Source: an uncultured archaeon
GTDB taxonomy: Archaea; Thermoproteota; Nitrososphaeria; Nitrososphaerales; CALBXV01
Direction of reading: 5' to 3'
Length of the DNA: 5,673 bases
Assembly: GCA_937890045.1 (NCBI GenBank)
Contig: CALBXV010000121.1
Span: 1-5,673 of the forward strand
A model generated the notes under the pieces. It was not told the DNA's origin and made no database searches. It saw only the letters and a list, made by a program, of their open reading frames with translations. Shown piece after piece: positions 1-5,673 of this stretch; the first letter of the stretch is position 1; each line of letters opens with the position of its first letter. Both the position numbers and the translations under genes were made by a program.

Positions 1-2
1 AT

Positions 3-2552
3 GCAAATCCAAATGATCCATATAGCCCATATATGGATATTGTTGAAAGAACTGGGCCTGATGTATATGATTTACAATTAAGAACACGACTTGGAGATTT
101 GAGTGGATTAAGTTCAGCATATTTATACGGTGATGAAGAACCTGGGTTTGGTCTTTATACAGAAAATGGTTTTTTCAAAGGAACAATTCATGCAATGACT
201 GGTTCTATTCATGGTATACTTCATGTAGCAACAGTTCAAGGTGGTATAGAGACTGGTGAAAGAATATCAATTGGTAGACAAGTTAGTGGAACTAATGATG
301 GTATTATGATTAATGATACTAACAATTATTGGTGGACAACAGGTGACTTCAGAGTTGGTTCTGCTGCTAAATATTTAAAATTTAGTAACACATATGGAAC
401 ATTTGAATTAGTAACAGATGATATAAATATTGATACAACTACTTTTGATTTAAGTACTGATGGTGGTGGTATGTTAGCTCTTGGTGGTAGTTCAGCGTCG
501 TTATCTACATTAAATCAAAATGGAATATTTTTTAGTGGTAGTGGACTTTTTAATTTTCAAGAAAGTGTAAATAGTTACGTCAGACGAGACAGTTCTGGTA
601 TTTCAATGAGATCTGCAAATATGATAATTTCAAGTTCAACATTTGAAGTTAATACTGCTAAAGGTGGAACACTTGAACTTGGAGCTACTCCAAGTATGGG
701 TGATGCTGGTATTTTTATGAGTGGTAGTGGACAATTTAATTTACAACAATCAGCAACTCAATATATTAGATACGATAGTGCTCTTGAAATTAAAACACCA
801 AGTCTTGAATTAGATACTTCTAATATTCAAATATCTTCTACTAATGCATCAATGTCTCTCGGCCCTGCTCGATCCGCTACTAATAGTGGATCTATAATTT
901 TAGATGGTACAGATGGTGGACATATTAGAGCTGGACAAGCAACATCATTAGTAGCAGGAACAGGATTTTATATGTCAGGTAGTGGTGAATTTAGATTTGG
1001 ATCTGGTTCAACTGAAAATCAAATATTATTTCAAAATAATCCTACTACTGGGGTTGGTGAATTATCTATTACAACTCCAAATTTTACAGTAACAGCGGAT
1101 GGAGATGTTGATGCTATTAATGCGACATTAGTTGGTAGAATAACTGCTAATGAAGGTGCAATTGGGGGATGGAATATTTCAGAAAATACATTGTATGCAA
1201 ATTCTGTTGTATTGAGTTCTATAAGTAAATCATTAGAGATGACTGATGATAGTGGTAGATCTATGGTTGTTAAGATGGGATCATTAACTCCTACAGGTAG
1301 TGTAGGCGGTGGAACTACATTAAATGATGGAGCTCCATCAGGAGTTATTGGTGATAATAAAGTTACACAAAGTATATCAACTACATATACATCAGGTCAA
1401 TACGATCCTGCAACTGGTGCTACGGGTTCAGCATATGTTTTTAGTAATTCAACTACTTTAGCTAATAGAAATCCAGCTGGTGGAGCAAATAGTGGTTATA
1501 ATGCTATTGAAGGTACTGATGGTAAAAATTATATTGTTAAGGTAGGATTAAGTGGTTCTTGTTCATCATCATTATTTAAAGATGGAAATGGTACTCATGG
1601 TTCAAGTCATCTTGCACATTCCATATATGGAACAGCTACTGTAGATTATAAAGTTGAATTAAGAAATACTTCTAATGCTATTTTAGGCTCACAAACAGTT
1701 TCAAAAACATATACCTCTTTAAATCTTACTGATACTACTACTGATAATTTACATAATACGACTATATTACAATCATATAAATGTAAAATGAATCCAATGA
1801 GTCTTCAGTTTAATGTTAGTATAGCGGATGATTTAAATGTATTTTTAGTAGTTTCACAAAGTGTTACTGCTACTTCATTACAAAATGTTTATATTGATCA
1901 ACCAGGTTTAGAAATTGGTACTACTGAATATGAAAATACAGATACTTTCTTTAAAACTGCAGTGGCATCCGCTCAAATTAGAGGTAATGCAAATCTTACT
2001 GAAATAACTACAGAAGGTATACAAACAATTTATGATCCATCACCAGGGGCCGATGGTAAATTTTTTATGGCAGACTTTTCGAAATCAGGTGCTACAGATT
2101 TCTTTTTAGCGTCAGCTGGATATTGGGTACATCATAATAAATTTTATGCAAAAGATGATATTACAGCATATTATTCTTCTGATAAAAGATTAAAAGAAAA
2201 TATTGAGATTATAGATGATCCTATTAAAAAATTAAATACTATTAAAGGTGTATCTTTTGAATGGAAGGATAAAAAAGCCCATCCAGCTGATTTTCATAAT
2301 GAACGAGAACTTGGTGTTATTGCACAGGATGTATTGCCTGTTTTGCCAGAGGTTGTAACGCAAAGAGAAGACGGTTTTTATGCAATTAAATATGACCAGT
2401 TAATACCTGTTTTGATTGAAGCATTAAAAGAACAACAAAAACAAATAGAAGATTTACAAGAATATGCCCACGAACCTCAGAATTATAAAGAAAAGTGTGT
2501 TGAGATGGAAGAAAGAATTATTTTACTTGAGAAACAACTTGAGGTAATATAA
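3..2552 (+). CDS. Phage tail fibre/tailspike-like protein with C-terminal S74 intramolecular chaperone (5'-partial)
   Basis: This is probably a trimeric receptor-binding or tail structural protein of a phage virion. Numbering here is from the ATG at 33 (839 residues). The frame is open from position 3, and the ten residues before that Met (ANPNDPYSPY) read as part of the same domain, so the true start lies upstream and the gene is cut by the window. Residues 1-130 are a beta-rich N-terminal section (LRTRLGDLSGL, GFGLYTENGFFKG). Residues 136-330 contain three repeats with the core G(I/F)xxSGSGxFxF. An EGAIGGWNI element, a type common in phage tail proteins, is at about 374-382. Residues 500-627 look like a beta-sandwich of unknown fold. 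Residues 716-839 form an S74 chaperone (SDKRLKENI, FEWKD, ELGVIAQDVLPVLPEVV), ending in a coiled coil. The S74 assignment is strong. The role as fibre rather than another tail component is inferred. The stop overlaps the next start. Confidence 0.88.
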   Translation, partial: ANPNDPYSPYMDIVERTGPDVYDLQLRTRLGDLSGLSSAYLYGDEEPGFGLYTENGFFKGTIHAMTGSIHGILHVATVQGGIETGERISIGRQVSGTNDGIMINDTNNYWWTTGDFRVGSAAKYLKFSNTYGTFELVTDDINIDTTTFDLSTDGGGMLALGGSSASLSTLNQNGIFFSGSGLFNFQESVNSYVRRDSSGISMRSANMIISSSTFEVNTAKGGTLELGATPSMGDAGIFMSGSGQFNLQQSATQYIRYDSALEIKTPSLELDTSNIQISSTNASMSLGPARSATNSGSIILDGTDGGHIRAGQATSLVAGTGFYMSGSGEFRFGSGSTENQILFQNNPTTGVGELSITTPNFTVTADGDVDAINATLVGRITANEGAIGGWNISENTLYANSVVLSSISKSLEMTDDSGRSMVVKMGSLTPTGSVGGGTTLNDGAPSGVIGDNKVTQSISTTYTSGQYDPATGATGSAYVFSNSTTLANRNPAGGANSGYNAIEGTDGKNYIVKVGLSGSCSSSLFKDGNGTHGSSHLAHSIYGTATVDYKVELRNTSNAILGSQTVSKTYTSLNLTDTTTDNLHNTTILQSYKCKMNPMSLQFNVSIADDLNVFLVVSQSVTATSLQNVYIDQPGLEIGTTEYENTDTFFKTAVASAQIRGNANLTEITTEGIQTIYDPSPGADGKFFMADFSKSGATDFFLASAGYWVHHNKFYAKDDITAYYSSDKRLKENIEIIDDPIKKLNTIKGVSFEWKDKKAHPADFHNERELGVIAQDVLPVLPEVVTQREDGFYAIKYDQLIPVLIEALKEQQKQIEDLQEYAHEPQNYKEKCVEMEERIILLEKQLEVI
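438..1040 (+). repeat. Three degenerate beta repeats with SGSG core in the tail fibre
   Basis: Three related units follow one another within the fibre gene. Each has an LxLG strand (M-L-A-L-G at 471, T-L-E-L-G at 669, S-M-S-L-G at 849). Each then has a core GIFFSGSGLFNF (from 522), GIFMSGSGQFNL (from 708) or GFYMSGSGEFRF (from 963). The cores are spaced 186 and 255 nt, that is 62 and 85 codons, so the third unit is longer. Alternating small and hydrophobic residues suggest a repeated beta fold such as a trimeric beta-prism or beta-helix shaft. The repeat is clear at protein level and weak at DNA level, so it is an old duplication. The fold is inference. Confidence 0.7.
2178..2552 (+). other. 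S74 intramolecular chaperone domain with Ser-Lys pair
   Basis: These codons encode residues 716-839 of the fibre (counted from the ATG at 33). The segment starts SDKRLKENI and continues with VSFEWKD and ELGVIAQDVLPVLPEVV, then YDQLIPVLIEALKEQ, the usual order of conserved blocks in Peptidase_S74 chaperone domains. In characterised members such as phage K1F endosialidase, this domain trimerises, guides folding of the beta-helical stalk and then cuts itself off using a Ser and a Lys five residues downstream. Here Ser716 and Lys721 have that spacing, so cleavage just before Ser716 is predicted, releasing about 124 residues. From about 788 on, heptad-like LxxQxxxIxxL and EMEERIILLEKQLEVI suggest a trimeric coiled coil with a break around AHEPQN. 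Confidence 0.88.
2541..2544 (+). promoter_or_regulatory. Ribosome-binding site for the downstream repeat protein
   Basis: GAGG lies inside the last codons of the fibre gene, with 7 nt between it and the ATG at 2552. This is normal Shine-Dalgarno spacing. It supports the ATG at 2552 as the start, together with the TAATG overlap of stop (2550-2552) and start (2552-2554), which suggests translational coupling of the two genes. Confidence 0.75.
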
Positions 2553-2740
2553 TGGCATTAACAAGTTCGGGCCAAATAAGTATTGGTGATGTTGCTAATA
2601 ATAAATCACAATCCTTATCTGATGTAAGTTTTAAGACATTATCTGAAAATTTTGCTGATAACGCAGCTGTTGTTAGTGGAAGTAGAAGCACTGATTTAGA
2701 TACAGCACCATACTCTCTTTCAGAGTTTTATGCTGCACAT
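2552..2740 (+). other. N-terminal 'SGQISIGDV...SLSEFY' module
   Basis: Residues 1-63 of the repeat protein start MALTSSGQISIGDV and end with YSLSEFYAAH. From memory of the family, phage proteins beginning with an LTxSGxISxxD motif followed by an SLSEFY-like motif occur next to tail fibre genes in marine phages, with very different downstream domains. This suggests a conserved docking segment with an exchangeable distal part. No homology search was possible, so the docking role is inference. Confidence 0.55.
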
Positions 2741-5673
2741 TATCCAAATACATATTTTGATTCTGTTACAAATAAATTAACTGATGGTACTACACTTGGT
2801 GCGGCGACAACCGCTACAAGTTATGTAGATTCTGAATCAGCAAGAATTTTTTGGAAAATTAATGATAATCAAGGTGGAACGCAAAGTTATGTAGTAAATT
2901 TAATAAAAATAAGTGATAGTTCTACTGTAGGTACTGCTACTAAAGATTCTTCAGCTACTGGTGGAACTTATGTTTATCAAGATGTATCTATAGGAAATCA
3001 AACAGAAGACCTTGCCGGAGGAGCTTATTATTCACAAGTAAAAGTAGGTTCTTATCAATCAGCACAAGGTAATAATGTAGACCATTATAATCAATTAGGA
3101 ACTATTACTATTGCAAATCCTGGTTCACCAAGCCATACAATGACAACGGCTGCATCAACTCAAGCTATAACTCAAGCATACGCAACTTCATCTGCTACTT
3201 TTGGGCCAACTGCTATAACAGATCGTGCATGGGCGTTTGCAAGAGATGGAGCAGTTCCTGCAGATTCTACTACAGACCCAAGTCCAACAACATCAGATAC
3301 AGCTACACAAGCGGTTACTTATACAGGCCCAGGAGTTTATACTGCAACTTTAACTGTGTATGGACAACCAAGTAATGCAAGAAATAATAGTACAGCTACA
3401 GCAATAAGTCATACAATTGAATATGCGGACGCAGTAACTATTAATTCTATAAGTAGTGTAAATGAAGGTAGTACTGTTACAGTAGCTGGAACAGCAAAAG
3501 GATTCTCTACGGGAGTAACACGAGGTCTTGTAGCGTCTACAGCAACAACAACTTTTATAGCTACAAAATCAAGTGATGATACATCAGATTCAAGATATGT
3601 TAGTGATTCACATACAACAACGTTTTCTGTACCAAGTCAAACTAATACAACAGGAGTTTATCAAGGTAGAGTAGTAGATAGAGACGCAGGTACAGTTTCA
3701 GCTAACACATCAAATTTTAATGTTTATCCAACAATATCTGATGAATTTGCCGGCGGTGATATATCTGTAAGTGTGGATCCAGTTATTGTAGGAGCTAATA
3801 CTGTTTTATCAGTCGGCAATGTTACAGATAATATTACTGGTTATACGTGGAGTATGCCTAGCGGTACAGGGACAATGACTTCGGGTAACGTAAGTGGTGG
3901 AGGTAGTGGTGGCCCATCTACACTTATAATTGATGAAACATCAGCGGCTTCAAATACAGTTTCATTTAGTACTGCTGAAGCAAGTAAAACACTTAGATTA
4001 ACTTTACAAGGAAGATTAACCCAAACAGCAACTGCAGATAAAACTATTTCTGTAGAGTTAGCAGACGCTGTAACAGTAAATAATGTAAGTAGTTTAAATA
4101 AAGGTAGTACATTTACTGTATCTGGAACACACGCAGGACTTCATGATGGTTCAACTGATGGAGTTACATTTGGAATTGTTGCAGACGGAGGTACATCCTT
4201 TGTGTCTTCGCAGACTGAGACTTCTGATTCAAGATATGCTTCAGTTAATTATAGTTATGCTTCATTTACCGCGCCCGATGTTGTAGCTACTACAACGGCG
4301 TATGATACTTATGTTGACCCACGTTCCGCCGCCTCGGCAGTTACTGCAAGAGGTACTACTTTTTCAGTATTTCCATTATTGTCAGATTTATTTCAAGCGG
4401 CTGATGTTAATGCAACAACACCAGTATATAATACTTCAGATGCACCCGGTGCCGCGGCCGCCGGTGAAATATGTGGATTTGCCTTTGCAAATGATGTAGC
4501 TGACAGCGTTACAGGATATACTTATTCTAAGACAAGCGGTGCAGGAGGAGCTAAACATTCGAGTGATACACTCGGAGTACAAGATACTTCAAGTGGTGCT
4601 GGTACATCAGTAATAGATTTGACTAATTCAGGAGGTAATAATGTTACATTTGATACTGTAGGTACAAAGACAGTTACAATATATATAGCCGGTAGAATCG
4701 GTCAAAGAGTTTCCGTAACTAAAAATATAGTAGTAAATTATGAACCAAAATTTAATTCATTAGGAATAAATAGTGGAACATCAGACGTTGTGCCTGGTAC
4801 AGCTTTAACTTGGACATTAGAGTGGCAGGGATTCATAGCTGCATTTGGTACTTCAATAACAATTCATACAATTAATAATTCAACTGGAGGTACTATAGCA
4901 AGTTATGCGTTTGATTCCATAGGAGATCATAGTTTTGGAGGTTTACAATCAGTTACTACAAAAACAAGCGGTGATGTAAGTTCCACATTGGCAGTTCCAG
5001 GTACTAATGGTCTTACTTGGTATATACGAGCTACAAAAAGTGGTATAACTACTTTTAATTCTACTACGGCAACTAATATGTCTGTATATAGTGCTACAGT
5101 ATATGTTGATGATGATGCATTGGCTACTGGGCCAGCGGCTTATAATTCATATTTGGATGCTTCAGATGACGCGGGAACAGCTGGCTGGGATCGCAGTGAT
5201 ACTGTTTATTGGGGATCAACTACAGGTGATTCTAATATGTCAATAGGATCTGCATTAAAAGACGCATCTAATTTATCGAGTGAATGGGCCTTTGTAACAG
5301 AAACTAACTCTGGTATGTCTACACCTATGTATATTAATGTAGGTCGAACAACTATTAAACAGATAAATGCCAGTAAGGAAGTATTAAATACTATGTCGTC
5401 ACAACCACCGACAAATCATTCAGTTACACATGCTGGTGGGATTGGAGGTATAACTGTAACTGGAACTGGTGGAGATACAACAGTTGCGAGACATTGGAGA
5501 ATCAACCACGCTACAAACGCAACTTTTACTGCGGGTTCAACGAATGTTGATGTAGCTGAAGGTACTCATGATTCAAACGAGGGGTTTAGTTCTGGAGTAT
5601 CACTTTCAGCAGGTACTTATTATGTTAGGGTGGCATTAAAGAATGCTGACCGACAAAGTGGTTGGGTAACTTC
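2552..5673 (+). CDS. Giant Thr/Ser/Gly-rich Ig/PKD-like repeat protein, putative phage tail adhesin (3'-partial)
   Basis: The frame is open for 1040 complete codons from ATG 2552 and reaches the window edge without a stop, so the gene is longer than seen here. The start is fixed by GAGG 7 nt upstream and by the one-base overlap with the fibre stop. Residues 1-63 form a short module (LTSSGQISIGDV, later YSLSEFYAAH) of a type seen at the N-terminus of several tail-associated proteins in marine phages, probably a virion attachment segment. Residues 97-190 look like a beta-sandwich (ARIFWKIND, AGGAYYSQVKV). Residues 200-290 are a PKD-like unit. Residues 292-730 are the A-B, A'-B' super-repeat. 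Residues 731-950 are further beta-rich sequence that I do not recognise. Residues 951-1040 look FnIII-like (AGTYYVRVALKNADRQSGW). There is no signal peptide or membrane segment, and one cysteine (641). A role in surface binding is inferred from composition and context. An enzymatic role is not excluded. Confidence 0.85.
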   Translation, partial: MALTSSGQISIGDVANNKSQSLSDVSFKTLSENFADNAAVVSGSRSTDLDTAPYSLSEFYAAHYPNTYFDSVTNKLTDGTTLGAATTATSYVDSESARIFWKINDNQGGTQSYVVNLIKISDSSTVGTATKDSSATGGTYVYQDVSIGNQTEDLAGGAYYSQVKVGSYQSAQGNNVDHYNQLGTITIANPGSPSHTMTTAASTQAITQAYATSSATFGPTAITDRAWAFARDGAVPADSTTDPSPTTSDTATQAVTYTGPGVYTATLTVYGQPSNARNNSTATAISHTIEYADAVTINSISSVNEGSTVTVAGTAKGFSTGVTRGLVASTATTTFIATKSSDDTSDSRYVSDSHTTTFSVPSQTNTTGVYQGRVVDRDAGTVSANTSNFNVYPTISDEFAGGDISVSVDPVIVGANTVLSVGNVTDNITGYTWSMPSGTGTMTSGNVSGGGSGGPSTLIIDETSAASNTVSFSTAEASKTLRLTLQGRLTQTATADKTISVELADAVTVNNVSSLNKGSTFTVSGTHAGLHDGSTDGVTFGIVADGGTSFVSSQTETSDSRYASVNYSYASFTAPDVVATTTAYDTYVDPRSAASAVTARGTTFSVFPLLSDLFQAADVNATTPVYNTSDAPGAAAAGEICGFAFANDVADSVTGYTYSKTSGAGGAKHSSDTLGVQDTSSGAGTSVIDLTNSGGNNVTFDTVGTKTVTIYIAGRIGQRVSVTKNIVVNYEPKFNSLGINSGTSDVVPGTALTWTLEWQGFIAAFGTSITIHTINNSTGGTIASYAFDSIGDHSFGGLQSVTTKTSGDVSSTLAVPGTNGLTWYIRATKSGITTFNSTTATNMSVYSATVYVDDDALATGPAAYNSYLDASDDAGTAGWDRSDTVYWGSTTGDSNMSIGSALKDASNLSSEWAFVTETNSGMSTPMYINVGRTTIKQINASKEVLNTMSSQPPTNHSVTHAGGIGGITVTGTGGDTTVARHWRINHATNATFTAGSTNVDVAEGTHDSNEGFSSGVSLSAGTYYVRVALKNADRQSGWVT
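3122..3424 (+). other. PKD-like unit B0 preceding the super-repeat
   Basis: Residues about 191-291 contain RAWAFARDG (from residue 225) and AVTYTGPGVYTATLTVYG (from 254). This is the usual PKD/Ig order: an aromatic strand, a loop, then a strand pair of the form VxYxxxGxYTATLTV. The same order recurs in units B (GYTWS, NTVSFSTAEASKTLRLTLQG) and B' (GYTYS, NNVTFDTVGTKTVTIYIAG), so this is probably a third, more diverged copy of the B domain. The domain edges are approximate. Confidence 0.5.
3425..4060 (+). repeat. Super-repeat copy 1 (domains A-B)
   Basis: Residues 292-503, 212 codons. Domain A opens ADAVTINSISSVNEGSTVTVAG, has TSDSRY in the middle and closes with FNVYPTISDEF. Domain B follows with GYTWS at 430 and the PKD-like strand pair NTVSFSTAEASKTLRLTLQG at 468. 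Each landmark has a counterpart in copy 2 in the same order. A 13-base match (gattcaagatatg) at 3587-3599 recurs at 4226-4238, so some DNA-level similarity remains. Confidence 0.75.
4061..4741 (+). repeat. Super-repeat copy 2 (domains A'-B') with insertion
   Basis: Residues 504-730, 227 codons. Domain A' opens ADAVTVNNVSSLNKGSTFTVSG, carries TSDSRY and closes FSVFPLLSDLF at 607. Domain B' has GYTYS at 655 and NNVTFDTVGTKTVTIYIAG at 696. Landmark offsets from copy 1 grow from 636 nt at the A start to 645 nt at the YPTISDEF/FPLLSDLF motif and 675 nt at GYTW/GYTY. Copy 2 has therefore gained about ten codons between the last two motifs, where the GC-rich alanine stretch lies. Confidence 0.75.
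4442..4468 (+). other. GC-rich, alanine-rich insertion in super-repeat copy 2
   Basis: Nine codons encode APGAAAAGE (residues 631-639). They use mostly G/C-ending triplets (ccc, gcc, gcg, gcc, gcc), unlike the A/T-ending codons around them, and include the octamer gcggccgc at 4454-4461. By eye alignment with copy 1 this matches the roughly ten-codon length difference. The only cysteine codon of the visible gene follows at 4472. It may be a loop insertion, and the origin is unknown. Confidence 0.5.

Noticed and set aside
1..81. ATG at position 1 opening a 26-codon frame ending at TAA 79-81.
   Set aside because: It overlaps the clear fibre frame, is very short, and coincides with the window edge.
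168..180. A run of six T followed by CAAAGG as a possible frameshift site in the fibre gene.
   Set aside because: It is not a clean slippery heptamer in frame, and the zero frame continues for over 2 kb with consistent domain content.
422..429. TATAAATA, an exact match to the T4-type late promoter core.
   Set aside because: It sits inside the fibre coding sequence, far from any gene start, in AT-rich DNA where such an octamer is likely by chance.
2520..2600. Possible terminator or promoter between the two genes.
   Set aside because: The genes overlap by one base, and no stem-loop with a T-run or -35/-10 pair is visible at the junction.
4302..4499. A 65-codon plus-strand open frame in another reading frame.
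   Set aside because: It lies wholly inside the large repeat gene, its product (MILMLTHVPPPRQ...) is low-complexity with no recognisable motif, and no ribosome-binding site was seen. It is a shadow frame, made possible by the local GC-richer patch.

Overview
The window looks like part of the tail or host-recognition module of a tailed bacteriophage, or of a prophage. It is AT-rich: codons mostly end in A or T, apart from one GC-rich patch. It holds two long plus-strand genes and essentially no non-coding DNA. The style of both proteins resembles marine myoviruses and related metagenomic phages: a trimeric tail fibre with a self-cleaving S74 chaperone, and a giant Thr/Ser/Gly-rich, Ig/PKD-like repeat protein that begins with a short 'SGQISIGDV...SLSEFY' module. 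No host or phage species can be named from this sequence alone.

Region 1 (left edge to 2552) is a tail fibre/tailspike-like gene that is cut at its 5' end. The frame is already open at the window edge, and the residues before the first in-frame ATG (33) continue the same conserved-looking N-terminal segment, so that ATG is probably internal. The protein runs from a beta-rich N-terminal section, through a set of SGSG-containing repeats and an 'AIGGWNI' element, to a possible beta-sandwich insert. It ends in a C-terminal S74 intramolecular chaperone with a Ser-Lys pair and a coiled-coil tail.

Region 2 (2552 to the right edge) is a second gene whose start overlaps the stop of the first by one base (TAATG), with a GAGG ribosome-binding site 7 nt upstream. 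It stays open for at least 1040 codons and leaves the window without a stop, so it is 3'-partial. After the N-terminal module it is a string of beta-sandwich-like units. The clearest structure is a two-domain super-repeat (A-B, A'-B') of about 212-227 residues. It is preceded by a B-like PKD unit and perhaps followed by a weak A-like unit. The second copy carries a GC-rich, alanine-rich insertion next to the only cysteine of the visible protein.

The two genes are probably translated together. A reasonable reading, by inference, is that gene 1 is a trimeric fibre folded with the help of its own S74 domain, and that gene 2 is a large virion-attached adhesin or decoration fibre taking part in cell-surface binding. 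No RNA genes, CRISPR arrays, insertion sequences, terminators or convincing promoters were found.
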